Shown here in pieces: positions 45,789 through 58,071 of a stretch of DNA of 64,000 nt. The position numbers were made by a program, and so were the translations under genes. Below the pieces are notes generated by a model. It was not told where the DNA came from. It searched no databases and saw only the letters and a program-made list of their open reading frames with translations. Source of the DNA: Erythrobacter cryptus DSM 12079 (GTDB lineage Bacteria; Pseudomonadota; Alphaproteobacteria; Sphingomonadales; Sphingomonadaceae); assembly GCF_000422985.1 (NCBI RefSeq), contig NZ_AUHC01000001.1, positions 310,001 to 374,000 of the forward strand. Reading direction: 5' to 3'. The stretch's first letter is position 1; each line of letters opens with the position of its first letter.

Positions 45789-46328
45789 TCAAGCCGCTCC
45801 GGGATTCGCGCGCGCGGTGCGCCAGGCGGCAAGATCGCGCGCGAGCCAGGCCCGGCGCAGCCCCCGCCCGGTGATGAGCCGCGAGAAATCGGCCCGGTTG
45901 TCGAAATGCTGGAGCTGGCGGTGATAGTAGTTCACGTATTCCGCCAGCGCGAGCCCGGCCGCGCCGCTTGCTGCCCAGCGATCACCCGCAGCGCTGCCGG
46001 GCAGCGGCAGGATGAAGCCTGCCACGGCGAGCGCGCAAGCGATGATGGTCAGCACCAGCAAGGGGCGATCCCAGCGGTCGGCCAGCCGCAGCGCCTTGTC
46101 GAGCGCCGCGCCTTGTCCTTGGAGCGCGCGCAGCTTGCCGCGCCAGTAGAGCCCGCCGACGATCAGCAGCCCGGACATCGGCATCATCGCCAAAAGGCTC
46201 GGCCAGCCGACCGCGCCGCCCAGGTGAACGCCAATCACGACGAGGAACAGCGGCACCAGCGCGGCATTGGCAAGCTCGACCTGCCAATACCACGCCAGCC
46301 GCCGCGCAACCCGCCCGCCGCCTGCCAT
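45789..46328 (-). CDS. Membrane protein of unknown function beside sdhA
   Basis: A 179-aa protein with four likely membrane segments ('ELANAALVPLFLVVIGVHL', 'LLAMMPMSGLLIVGGLYW', 'PLLVLTIIACALAVAGFIL', 'AASGAAGLALAEYVNYY') and a polar tail containing 'YYHRQLQHFDNRADF'. I recall similar conserved hypotheticals in sphingomonads but no function. It stands 31 bp after sdhA, in the place where sdhB is often found, and before the C13 peptidase. Confidence 0.7.
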   Translation of the reverse strand: MAGGGRVARRLAWYWQVELANAALVPLFLVVIGVHLGGAVGWPSLLAMMPMSGLLIVGGLYWRGKLRALQGQGAALDKALRLADRWDRPLLVLTIIACALAVAGFILPLPGSAAGDRWAASGAAGLALAEYVNYYHRQLQHFDNRADFSRLITGRGLRRAWLARDLAAWRTARANPGAA

Positions 46329-46359
46329 CAGCAGGCCCCGCAGCCGGGCGCAAGCCGCA

Positions 46360-48216
46360 TCAATAGACCCGCGCCTTGGGCTCGATATAGGCGATGTCGT
46401 CGGTCAGCGTGTAGGTGTGCACCGGGCGATAATCGATCCGCACCGCGCCGCCATTGCCGCCCCAGCCCTCAAACCACGCGACGGTGTGCTTCATCCAGTT
46501 GACATCGTCGCGCTGCGGATAGTCCTCGTGTGCATGAGCGCCGCGGCTTTCCTTGCGGTTGGCGGCGCTTGCCATCGTCACATTGGCCTGGGCCATGAGG
46601 TTATCAAGCTCCAGCGTCTCGATGAGGTCGCTGTTCCAGATCAGCGACCGGTCGGTGACGTGGATGTCCTCCATCCGCTTGTTCTGCTCAGCAAGCTTGG
46701 CCACGCCCTCGTCCATCAGCTTCTGGTCGCGGAACACCGCGCAGTGCTTCTGCATCGCTTTTTGCATCTCGGCGCGGATCTGCGCGGTGGGCGAGCCGCC
46801 CTTGGCAAAGCGGAAGTGATCGAGCCGGGTGAGCGCGAAATCGGCGCTGTCGGCGGGAAGCTCGGGCTGCTTGGCCCCCGGCTTCAAATTGTCGCGCAGG
46901 TGATGCCCGGTCGCGCGGCCAAACACCACGAGGTCGATCAGCGAGTTGGAACCGAGGCGGTTGGCCCCGTGCACCGAGACACAGGCCGCCTCGCCCACGG
47001 CGTAGAGGCCCGGCACCACGTGATCGGGGTTGCCGTCCGGCCCGATGGTGACCACCTGGCCGTGATAGTTACACGGGATGCCGCCCATGTTGTAATGCAC
47101 CGTCGGGGTGACGGGCAGCGGCTGCTTGGTGAGGTCAACCCCGGCGAAGATCTTGCCGCTCTCGGTGATCCCCGGCAGGCGCTCGGCCAGCACCTTGGGA
47201 TCGATGTGGTCGAGGTGGAGATAGATGTGGTCCTTCTCCGGCCCGACCCCGCGGCCCTCGCGGATCTCGAGCGCCATCGAGCGGCTCACCACATCGCGGC
47301 TGGCCAGATCCTTGGCCGAGGGGGCATAGCGCTCCATGAAGCGCTCGCCTTCCGAATTGGTGAGATAGCCGCCCTCACCCCGCGCGCCCTCGGTGATGAG
47401 CACGCCGGCGCCATAGATGCCGGTGGGGTGGAACTGCACGAATTCCATGTCCTGCAGCGGCAGGCCGGCGCGCAGCACCATGCCGCCGCCATCGCCGGTG
47501 CAGGTGTGGGCCGAGGTGGCGGTGTAGTAGCAGCGGCCATAGCCCCCGGTGGCGAGCACCACCGCCTGGGCGCGGAAGCGGTGGATGGTGCCGTCATCGA
47601 GGCACATCGCCATCACCCCGACGCAGCGCCGCTCCCCGTCGCGCTCGGACATGATGAGATCGAGCGCGAAATATTCGATGAAGAAGTCGGCGTCATACTT
47701 CAGGCTCTGCTGGTAGAGCGCATGGAGCATGGCGTGGCCGGTGCGGTCGGCCGCGGCGCAGGTGCGCTGCACCGGCGGGCCGGCGCCCATGTTCTGCATG
47801 TGCCCGCCAAAGGGGCGCTGGTAGATCGTGCCATCGGGATTGCGGCTGAAGGGCACGCCGGCGTGCTCAAGCTCATAGACCGCCGCCGGGGCCTCACGCG
47901 CAAGATATTCGATCGCGTCCTGATCGCCCAGCCAGTCCGACCCCTTGACGGTGTCGTACATGTGCCAGGTCCAGTGATCGGGCGAATTGTTGCCGAGCGA
48001 CGCGGCGATCCCGCCCTGCGCCGCCACGGTGTGCGAGCGGGTGGGGAAGACCTTGGAGATATTGGCGGTCTTCAGCCCCGCCTCGGCCGCGCCCATGGTG
48101 GCGCGCAGGCCCGAGCCGCCCGCGCCCACCACCACCACATCATAGGTGTGATCGATGATGGTATAGGCGCCCTGAAGATGCGGGGCGCCGCCGTTGCCGA
48201 ATACTGCATCGGCCAT
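46360..48216 (-). CDS. sdhA: Succinate dehydrogenase flavoprotein subunit
   Basis: A 618-aa FAD subunit of complex II. '[14 protein letters not shown]' binds FAD, '[18 protein letters not shown]' contains the flavinylated His (in SHT), and '[25 protein letters not shown]' (about 236-260) and '[11 protein letters not shown]' form the active site. The ATG at 48214-48216 shares one base with the sdhD stop. No sdhB gene follows, which is unusual. Confidence 0.97.
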   Translation of the reverse strand: MADAVFGNGGAPHLQGAYTIIDHTYDVVVVGAGGSGLRATMGAAEAGLKTANISKVFPTRSHTVAAQGGIAASLGNNSPDHWTWHMYDTVKGSDWLGDQDAIEYLAREAPAAVYELEHAGVPFSRNPDGTIYQRPFGGHMQNMGAGPPVQRTCAAADRTGHAMLHALYQQSLKYDADFFIEYFALDLIMSERDGERRCVGVMAMCLDDGTIHRFRAQAVVLATGGYGRCYYTATSAHTCTGDGGGMVLRAGLPLQDMEFVQFHPTGIYGAGVLITEGARGEGGYLTNSEGERFMERYAPSAKDLASRDVVSRSMALEIREGRGVGPEKDHIYLHLDHIDPKVLAERLPGITESGKIFAGVDLTKQPLPVTPTVHYNMGGIPCNYHGQVVTIGPDGNPDHVVPGLYAVGEAACVSVHGANRLGSNSLIDLVVFGRATGHHLRDNLKPGAKQPELPADSADFALTRLDHFRFAKGGSPTAQIRAEMQKAMQKHCAVFRDQKLMDEGVAKLAEQNKRMEDIHVTDRSLIWNSDLIETLELDNLMAQANVTMASAANRKESRGAHAHEDYPQRDDVNWMKHTVAWFEGWGGNGGAVRIDYRPVHTYTLTDDIAYIEPKARVY

Positions 48217-48602
48217 CAGACAGTCCTTCCGAAAGCGAGGCTGGCGACGCTGAAAATGGCAAAGGCGCCGCCGCCGATGGTGGCAAGATTGAGCGCTGCG
48301 ATCAGCGCGAATTTCGAACCGGCATCGTGGATGTAATCCTCGATCAGCACCTGCAGACCCAGCCGCGCGTGCCAGAACAGGCTGATGACGAGGAGGATCA
48401 TCGCCGTGGCCGGAATGGGTTGCGAGAGCCACTTGACGATGCTCGCATGGCTGAAATCACCCAGCAGCGCGAGGCTGATCACGAACCAGCTCATCAGCAC
48501 CACATTGCCCGCTGCGGTGAAGCGCTGCACCAGCCAGTGATGCGCACCGTGATGCGCCGCGCCCAGCCCACGCACCTTGCCGATCGAGGTTCCGTTACCC
48601 AT
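48216..48602 (-). CDS. sdhD: Succinate dehydrogenase membrane anchor subunit
   Basis: A 128-aa hydrophobic subunit with three membrane segments. '[21 protein letters not shown]' (about 10-30) at the N-terminus and '[18 protein letters not shown]' with the haem/quinone-site His and Tyr region are typical. It lies between sdhC and sdhA and overlaps sdhA by one base. Confidence 0.94.
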   Translation of the reverse strand: MGNGTSIGKVRGLGAAHHGAHHWLVQRFTAAGNVVLMSWFVISLALLGDFSHASIVKWLSQPIPATAMILLVISLFWHARLGLQVLIEDYIHDAGSKFALIAALNLATIGGGAFAIFSVASLAFGRTV

Positions 48603-48615
48603 CGCCCTTGCTCCT

Positions 48616-48996
48616 TCAGCGCAGCAGCACCGCGGCCCAGAAGGCAGCGGTCAAACCCAGCGCGATGAGCAGGGAGGCGATCGACCAGAAACGGTTGATC
48701 CCAAGCTCATAACCCGCGCCAATATCAAGCACGAAGTGCCTCAGTCCGCTCATGAAATGGGTGAAGAAGGCCCAGGAAAGGCCGACCAGCACCACCATGC
48801 CCACGGGCGAGCCCATCACCGCCTGGAAGGCGGCATAGGCCTCGGGCCCGCTCGCCAGCGCGCCAAGCCACCATACCAGCACCGCAAGGCCGACAAGCGC
48901 CATGCCATCGCCGGTGATACGGTGCAGGATCGACACCAGCATGTGCGGCCCCCAGCGCCACACCTGCAAATGCGGAGAAAGCGGTCTTTGGTTCAT
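48616..48996 (-). CDS. sdhC: Succinate dehydrogenase cytochrome b556 subunit
   Basis: A 126-aa membrane subunit with three segments. 'RPLSPHLQVWRW', 'SILHRITGDGMAL' (quinone-site Ser and Arg) and 'HFMSGLRHFVLDIG' (haem His) are the family motifs. The ATG at 48994-48996 is preceded by GGGA. The gap to the divergent SDR gene is 111 bp and presumably holds the sdh promoter; I saw no strong pair. Confidence 0.94.
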   Translation of the reverse strand: MNQRPLSPHLQVWRWGPHMLVSILHRITGDGMALVGLAVLVWWLGALASGPEAYAAFQAVMGSPVGMVVLVGLSWAFFTHFMSGLRHFVLDIGAGYELGINRFWSIASLLIALGLTAAFWAAVLLR

Positions 48997-49107
48997 GGTG
49001 ATCCCGATATGTCCCTGTTGACTGCCCCTTCCCCTTAGCGCCCCTGTTGCTTCTGGCAAGCGGCGAGGCGGTGGACAGGGCTTGCAAAGTTTCGGATAGG
49101 CGCTTGC

Positions 49108-49833
49108 ATGGGATACATTCTCGTCACCGGATCAAGCCGCGGAATTGGCAGGGCCGCGCTTGCGCTCCTTGCGCAGCGCGGGGCCAGGGTGATCGGCCAT
49201 GGCTCGCGCCCGCAGCCTCAAGATGCCAGCGGCCTTGCCTTCATCGCCGCCGATCTTGCCGATCCCTTGAGCGTCGATCGCCTGTGGCACGCCGCGCTCG
49301 AGATCGCCGGGGGCAAGATCGACGCGGTGGTCAACAATGCCGGGCGCTTCGAGGCCAACCGGCTCGAGCGTTCGGACATCGAATGGCTCGATGCCTGGGA
49401 GGATACGCTGCGCGTCAATCTCACCGCCGCGGCGCAATTGTCGCGCCTGGCGGTGCTGCACTGGCAGGCCGAGGGGTGCGGCGGGCGGCTGGTGCATGTG
49501 GCAAGCCGCGCGGCCTATCGCGGCGATTCCCCCGCGCACTGGCACTATGCCGCGGCCAAGGGCGGAATGGTGGCGATGCACAAGACCATCGCCCGCGCCT
49601 ATGCCGGCCAGGGGATCTTGAGCTTTGCCATTGCCCCCGGCTTTACCGATACCAGCATGGCGGGCGATTATCTTGCCAGCCGCGGCGGCCCCGGGCTGCT
49701 GGCCGACATTCCCCTGGGCCGTGTTGCGAGCCCTGAGGAGATCGCCCGCATCATCGCCTTTTGCGCGCTCGATGCGCCCGAAAGCATGACCGGCGCGGTG
49801 ATCGATGCCAATGGAGCCAGCTTTGTCCGCTGA
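49108..49833 (+). CDS. SDR-family oxidoreductase
   Basis: A 241-aa short-chain dehydrogenase. 'ILVTGSSRGIGRAAL' binds the cofactor, 'VVNNAGRFEANRLE' is the NNAG motif, and 'HYAAAKGGMVAM' has the YxxxK pair with a Ser in 'HVASRAAYRG'. 'LGRVASPEEIARIIAF' and the C-terminal 'VIDANGASFVR' are like FabG-type enzymes. The substrate is unknown. Its end overlaps the prmA gene. Confidence 0.86.
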   Translation: MGYILVTGSSRGIGRAALALLAQRGARVIGHGSRPQPQDASGLAFIAADLADPLSVDRLWHAALEIAGGKIDAVVNNAGRFEANRLERSDIEWLDAWEDTLRVNLTAAAQLSRLAVLHWQAEGCGGRLVHVASRAAYRGDSPAHWHYAAAKGGMVAMHKTIARAYAGQGILSFAIAPGFTDTSMAGDYLASRGGPGLLADIPLGRVASPEEIARIIAFCALDAPESMTGAVIDANGASFVR

Positions 49834-50746
49834 GAGCACGTGGAAACTTTCGGCCCACGCCCCAAGGCCGGTGATCGAGGCGGCGCTGCTCGCGCATGAG
49901 CTGGTTGCCGACTGGGACGCCGAGCTGGTGATCGCCGGGCGCGAGCTGGCCGAGGACCGGCCCGGTGACTGGGTGCTCGAGGCCTGGTATCCGCGCAAGC
50001 CCGGGCCAGAGGTGATCGCGGCGATCGAGCGCCTGTTTGCCGGCGGCGCCCCGCCGCTCGCCATCGAGGAGCTGCCCCCGGCCGATTGGGTGACGCTGAG
50101 CCAGCACACCACCCCGCCGATCCGCGCCGGGCGCTTTCATGTCCACACCCCCGATTTTCCGCCCGATCCGGGGCTGATCGATCTCGTCATCCCGGCCGCG
50201 CAGGCCTTTGGCACCGGCCACCACCACACCACCGCCGGGTGTCTCGAGATGCTCGGGCACATCAGGGCAAGCGGGCTCATCGCGCGGCGCATCGCCGATA
50301 TCGGCACCGGCACGGGCCTGCTGGCCTTTGCCGCGCGCGCGCTGTGGCCCACAGCGCAGCTGACGCTCACCGATATCGACCCGGTCTGCGCCGGAGTGGT
50401 GGCGGCCAACGCCGAGATGAACGCCGTGCCGCTCGGCCCCGGGCCGGGCGCGGCGCTGATGATCGTGGCCGATGGCATGGCCGATCCGCTCATTGCCTTG
50501 CGCGCGCCCTTCGATCTTCTCATCGCCAATATCCTTGCCGGGCCGCTGGTGGAGATGGCCGAAGATTTCGGCAAGGCGGTGCGCCCGGGGGGGAGCCTGC
50601 TCCTTGCCGGGCTGCTCGCCGGGGCGCAGGAGGACGCGGTCTGCCGCGCGATGCGGCGCGCCGGGTTTCGTCCGGTGGCGCGGCTCCAGCGCGGCGACTG
50701 GGCGATCCTGTGGCTGCGCCGACGCCGCGCAGCAAGGCCGGCCTAG
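49805..50746 (+). CDS. prmA: Ribosomal protein L11 methyltransferase
   Basis: A protein of up to 313 aa that methylates ribosomal protein L11. 'AQAFGTGHHHTTAGCLEML' (about 131-149), 'ADIGTGTGLLAFAA' (SAM site) and 'LIANILAGPLVEM' (NxL motif) are the PrmA signature. The start is uncertain: ATG at 49805 or 49811 has no ribosome binding site, while TTG at 49823 follows GGAG by six bases and gives an N-terminus closer to relatives. The gene overlaps the SDR gene in all cases. Confidence 0.92.
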   Translation: MPMEPALSAESTWKLSAHAPRPVIEAALLAHELVADWDAELVIAGRELAEDRPGDWVLEAWYPRKPGPEVIAAIERLFAGGAPPLAIEELPPADWVTLSQHTTPPIRAGRFHVHTPDFPPDPGLIDLVIPAAQAFGTGHHHTTAGCLEMLGHIRASGLIARRIADIGTGTGLLAFAARALWPTAQLTLTDIDPVCAGVVAANAEMNAVPLGPGPGAALMIVADGMADPLIALRAPFDLLIANILAGPLVEMAEDFGKAVRPGGSLLLAGLLAGAQEDAVCRAMRRAGFRPVARLQRGDWAILWLRRRRAARPA

Positions 50747-51236
50747 CGCGCCAGCCCCTCGGCCAGCAGATCGAGCGCGTTGCGGGTGAAGGCACCCATG
50801 TTGGCGATGCGATCATCGCTGCCGGTTTCGATCAGCCGGGTCTCGGCAAGGCCCGGGCCGACGAGCGCCGCGACCGAGCGGCCCGCCGGCGCGCCCGAGG
50901 GATGCGCCGATCCCCCGGCCGATCCGCTCTCGGCAAGGCCCCACTCAGCGCCGAAATGGGCAGCGATGGCGCGGGCCTGGAGCAGCGCATAGTCCGCGCT
51001 CGCCCCGCGCATCCCGCGATAGGCCGCGCGCGGCAGGGCAAGCAGCACGTCGCGCGCGCGCAGCGAATAAATGACCCCGCCGCCGACGAGAAAATCGAGC
51101 GCCCCGGGAACGGTGAGCAGGCTCGCGGCGATGAGCCCGCCGGTGGCCCCGTCCGCCACCGCCAGCTTCTCCCCGCGCTTGCGCAAGAGGCCGGCAATGC
51201 GCAGGGCCTGGGGGTGAAGCTCGCGCAAGAGATCCA

Positions 51237-51237
<1 letters not shown>
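50743..51237 (-). CDS. CinA-family nicotinamide-nucleotide amidohydrolase domain protein
   Basis: A 164-aa stand-alone CinA C-terminal domain (PncC type), which deamidates NMN in the pyridine recycling route. 'KLAVADGATGGLIAASLLTVPGALDFLVGGGVIYS' spans about 24-58 and is the signature; relatives have 'AESCTGG' where this protein has 'ADGATGG'. The loss of the usual Ser in this loop may change activity. The ATG at 51235-51237 shares a base with the ligA stop. Its stop overlaps that of the convergent prmA by 4 bp. Confidence 0.82.
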
Positions 51238-54224
<2,987 letters not shown>

Positions 54225-54228
<4 letters not shown>

Positions 54229-55889
54229 ACCCCCTCCAGCAGCCGCTCGGCCTGGGCGCGGGCCTCGGGCGTGACCTCGGCGCCCGAGAGCATCCGGGCG
54301 ATCTCCTGCCGCCGCCCTTCGGCATCGAGCAGCACCACGCTGGTCTTGGTCACCGTGCCGCTCGAGGACTTGGCGATGAGATAATGGCGGGTGCCGCGCG
54401 CGGCCACCTGGGGGCTGTGGGTGACCGCGAGCAATTGCCCGCCCGCCGCCAGCCGCGCCAGCCGCTCGCCGATCGCCGAGGCGACCGCGCCGCCCACCCC
54501 GCGGTCGATCTCGTCGAAGATGATCGTCGCCGCCCCGCCCTGCTCGGCCAGCGCCACCTTCAATGCGAGGATGAAGCGCGAAAGCTCCCCGCCGCTCGCG
54601 ATCTTGCCGAGCGGGGCAAAATCGGCGCCGGGATTGGTGGCGATCAGGAACTCTACCGCGTCCATCCCCGCCGGGCCCCACTTGTCCTCGGGCAACGGGC
54701 TGAGCGCGGTGCGGAAGCGCGCGGCATCGAGCTTGAGCGGCGCAAGCTCACCTGCCACCGCGGCATCGAGCCGCGCCGCGCCCGCGCGCCGCGCCGCGCG
54801 CGCCGCCTCGGCCCTGGCGACATAGGCGGCGCGGGCCTCGCGCGCCGCGGCCTCGAGCGCATCGAGCCGCGCCTCGCCCCCCTCGATCGCATCGAGCCGC
54901 GCGCGCAGGCTGCGCGCGAGTTCGGGCAGATCGTCGACCTCGCAGCGGTGCTTGCGCGCGGCGGCGCGCAGATCGAAGAGCCGCGCCTCGGCCCGTTCAA
55001 GCTCGAGCGGATCGTGCGCCAGCGCCTCGGCCGCGCGGGCGAGCCGCTCCTCGGCCTCGCTCGCCTCGATCACCGCCCGGTCGAGCGCGGCGAGCGCCTC
55101 GCCCAGCAGCGGATGTTCCCCGGCGATGCGATCGAGCCGGCGCGCCGCCACCCGCAGCGCCGCAAGCGGCGAATCCGAGCCTTCCCAAAGGTGCCTCAGT
55201 GCCGCCAGATCGCCCGCCAGCCGCTCGCCCTTCTGCATCTCGGCGCGCGCAAGGGCGAGGCGCTCCTCCTCGCCCGCCACCGGATCGAGCGCGGCAAGCT
55301 CGGCAAGGTGCGCGATCAGCAGCTCCTGATCGGCCTTGGCCGCCTCGACCGCGGCACGCGCCTCGGCCAGTTGCGCCTCGGCCCGCGCCCATTCGGCCCA
55401 GGCGCGCTCCAGCCCTGCGGTATCGACCCCGGCAAAGCGGTCGAGCAGCGCGCGGTGGCCGCGCGGGTTGACGAGCCCGCGCTCGTCATGCTGGCCGTGA
55501 AGCTCGACCAGCGCCGGGGCGAGCGCGCGCAGCAGCGCCACGCTCACCGGCTGGTCGTTGACAAAGGCCTTGGAGCCGCCATCGGCGCGCAGCACGCGGC
55601 GGATCAGCAGCGGCTCGCCCGGATCGATCGCGATCCCCGCCTCATCGAGCGCCGCCGCAACCCCCTCGGGCAGGGCGGCAAATTCAAACGCCGCCGTCAC
55701 GCTGGCCTGCTCGGTGCCGGCGCGCACCAGCGCGCTGTCGGCCCGGTCGCCCAGCACCAGCCCGAGCGCATCGAGCAGGATCGACTTGCCCGCCCCCGTC
55801 TCCCCCGTGAGCACCCCGAGGCCGCGCGCAAAGGCAAGGTCGAGCGCTTCGATGAGGACGATGTTGCGGATCGCAAGGCGGGTGAGCAT
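54225..55889 (-). CDS. recN: DNA repair protein RecN
   Basis: A 554-aa SMC-like ATPase for double-strand break repair. 'GVLTGETGAGKSILLDAL' is Walker A near the N-terminus, the centre is a long Ala/Glu/Arg-rich coiled coil, and 'SGGELSRFILALKVAL' with 'IIFDEIDRGVGG' are the signature and Walker B. The ATG at 55887-55889 gives 'MLTRLAIRNIVLIE', the normal N-terminus. No SOS box was seen in the 93 bp upstream. Confidence 0.96.
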
Positions 55890-55982
55890 GGCCGGGGCCG
55901 AGCGATAGCGCAGGCAGCCGCGCGCGTCACCAGCCGATCGCAGCACCATCCCCAGCGCCGGGGCGCCGGCGGCAATGACGCC

Positions 55983-56253
55983 TCAGCGCCGGGCGCGCTC
56001 GATCAGATCGACCAGCTCCTCGAACTTGGCCCTTTGTTCTTCGGCGCTGCCGCTCGCTATCGCCTCGTTGACGCAGCAGGCGACATGATTTGAGCACCTG
56101 GCTTTCGACCTTGGCGAGCGCGGCGCGGATCGCGGCGATCTGCTGGAGAATCTCGATGCAGTAGCGCTCATCGGCGATCATCTGTGCAACGCCGCGCACC
56201 TGCCCGGCGATGCGGTTGAGCCGCTGCACCTTGGCCTTGGTGTTCTCCTTCAT
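55983..56253 (-). pseudogene. csoR: CsoR/FrmR-family copper-sensing repressor, frameshifted
   Basis: The reading frame starts at the ATG 56251-56253 (AAGGAGG before it) with 'MKENTKAKVQRLNRIAGQVRG' minus its last base, then 'ERYCIEILQQIAAIRAALAKVESQVLK'-type helices (residues about 29-55). There it goes out of frame. The rest of the family, 'NHVACCVNEAIASG ... AKFEELVDLIERARR', continues in another frame up to the TGA at 55983. Adding two bases, for example making the AAA near 56090 AAAAA, restores a full ~90-aa CsoR with the Cys, His and Cys copper ligands. As written the His and second Cys are lost. It may be a true mutation, a sequencing slip or a programmed shift. Confidence 0.82.
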
Positions 56254-56276
56254 CGCCGCCTCCTTGCCCCAAGCCC

Positions 56277-56304
56277 TTGCCATACCCGTGGGGGGGTATA
56301 TAGA
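56277..56304. promoter_or_regulatory. copA promoter with CsoR-type operator
   Basis: ATACCC (56282-56287) and GGGTAT (56294-56299) form a dyad very like the Bacillus CsoR operator (ATACCC-N5-GGGTAT). TTGCCA (56277-56282) and TATAGA (56299-56304) are 16 bp apart, so the operator fills the spacer of the rightward promoter. A bound repressor would block the copper genes. Confidence 0.78.
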
Positions 56305-56343
56305 AGACCGCCAGCCCCAACCAAAGACCTTTCTTGACCGCCC

Positions 56344-58071
56344 ATGTCGCTCTCCCGCCGCCGCTTCCTGTCTGGCTCTGCCGCCTCGCTCGCGGCGCTC
56401 GGGCCTTTGCCGGCCTGGGCGCAGGGCCATTCGCTCCACCGGATGAAGGGCGGCGCCCCGATCCGCGCCGGGTTCGACATGGCCTCGGGCGAGGCGATCG
56501 CGCTGAGCGTCGCCGCCGGCGTGCGCCGGGTGCAGGGGCGGCGCGGGCTCGGGATCGCGGTCAATGGCTCGGTACCCGGGCCACTCATCCGCCTGCGGGA
56601 AGGCCAGAAGGTGCGCCTTGCCGTCACCAACCACCTGCCCGAGGACACCTCGATCCACTGGCATGGCCTGCTCGTCCCCTTCCACATGGACGGGGTGCCG
56701 GGGATCAGCTTTCCCGGGATCAGGCCGGGCGAGACCTTCACCTATGAATTCCCCGTGCGCCAGGCCGGCACCTACTGGTATCATTCGCATTCGGGCCTGC
56801 AGGAACAGCAGGGCCATTATGGCCCGCTGGTGATCGATCCGGCCGGGAGCGAGCCGGCGGAATACGAGCGCGACTACATCATCCTCTTGAGCGAGTTCAC
56901 GCCGCGCGATCCGCACCAGATCATGGCCCGCCTGCGCACCGGCGAGGGCTATTTCAACTACCAGCAGACCAGCTGGAGCGATGCCTACCCGCTTTCGGGC
57001 CGGGAGCGGCGGATGTGGGCCAAGATGCGCATGCCCCCCACCGATATCGCCGATGTGACGGGCGCGACCTATACCTATCTCGTCAATGGCCTGGGACCAG
57101 AGGAAGCGCCCAGCTTCCGCTTCACCCCCGGCGAGCGGGTGCGCCTCAGGATCATCAACGGCTCTGCCATGACCTTCTTCAATGTCCGCATCCCCGGCCT
57201 GCCGATGACGGTGATCGCCGCGGATGGGCAGAATGTCGCGCCGGTCGAAGTCGATGAGTTCCAGATCGGCACCGCCGAGACCTATGACGTGATCGTCACC
57301 CCCACGGCCGAGGCCCATGCGATCGTGGCCGAGAGCATGGACCGTTCCGGCATGGCGCTGGCGATGCTGGCAAGCCGCGAAGGCGCGCGCGCCCCAGTGC
57401 CGCCGCTGCGCCCCGCACCCCTGCTCGACATGGGCGATATGGGCATGAACCATGGCGAGATGAACCATGGCGATAGCGGCGCCAAGGGCCACGCGGGCCA
57501 TTCCATGGCGGGCATGAAGATGCGCGACACGCTGCTGCTGCCGCCCGATGTCAAGGTGGGGCCGGGCATCGACATGGTATCGATGGCGCCGGTGGACAAG
57601 CTCGGCGATCCGGGGATCGGCCTTCGCGATGTGCCGCACCGGGTGCTCACCTACCGGATGCTCGAAGCGCGCGAGCCCAACCGCGACACCCGCCCACCCT
57701 CGCGCCTCATCGAGCTGCACCTCACTGGCAACATGGAGCGCTACATGTGGTCGTTCGACGGCGAGATGTATTCGGCCGTTGCCGACAAGCCGATCCGCTT
57801 CGCCTTCAACGAGCGGGTACGGGTCAAGCTCGTCAACAACACCATGATGGCCCACCCCATTCACCTGCACGGCATGTTCTTCGAGCTGGTCAACGGCAAG
57901 GAGCCGGCGCGCCAGCCGCGCAAGAACGTGGTGATCGTCCAGCCCGGGGCGAGCGCGCAGTTCGATCTCACCGCCAACGAGCCGGGCGACTGGGCGTTTC
58001 ACTGCCACCTGCTCTATCACATGCACGGAGGGATGATGCAGACGGTGACGGTGATGGGGCCGGCGGCGTGA
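56344..58071 (+). CDS. copA: Copper resistance multicopper oxidase CopA
   Basis: A 575-aa periplasmic oxidase of Cu(I). It is exported folded by Tat ('SRRRFLSGSAASLAALG'). The copper sites are 'SIHWHGLL', 'WYHSHSG', 'AHPIHLHGMF' and 'FHCHLLYHMHGGMM', the last giving the type 1 Cys, His and Met. A Met/His-rich loop 'DMGDMGMNHGEMNHG' (about 360-374) probably binds extra copper. It is of the Pseudomonas CopA/PcoA type, not the P-type ATPase of the same name. It is GTGA-coupled to copB. Confidence 0.95.
   Translation: MSLSRRRFLSGSAASLAALGPLPAWAQGHSLHRMKGGAPIRAGFDMASGEAIALSVAAGVRRVQGRRGLGIAVNGSVPGPLIRLREGQKVRLAVTNHLPEDTSIHWHGLLVPFHMDGVPGISFPGIRPGETFTYEFPVRQAGTYWYHSHSGLQEQQGHYGPLVIDPAGSEPAEYERDYIILLSEFTPRDPHQIMARLRTGEGYFNYQQTSWSDAYPLSGRERRMWAKMRMPPTDIADVTGATYTYLVNGLGPEEAPSFRFTPGERVRLRIINGSAMTFFNVRIPGLPMTVIAADGQNVAPVEVDEFQIGTAETYDVIVTPTAEAHAIVAESMDRSGMALAMLASREGARAPVPPLRPAPLLDMGDMGMNHGEMNHGDSGAKGHAGHSMAGMKMRDTLLLPPDVKVGPGIDMVSMAPVDKLGDPGIGLRDVPHRVLTYRMLEAREPNRDTRPPSRLIELHLTGNMERYMWSFDGEMYSAVADKPIRFAFNERVRVKLVNNTMMAHPIHLHGMFFELVNGKEPARQPRKNVVIVQPGASAQFDLTANEPGDWAFHCHLLYHMHGGMMQTVTVMGPAA

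Noticed and set aside
49836..49850. CACGTG near prmA as a second parS site
   Set aside because: Only the right half agrees with the consensus (CACGTGGAAAC); the left half does not mirror it.
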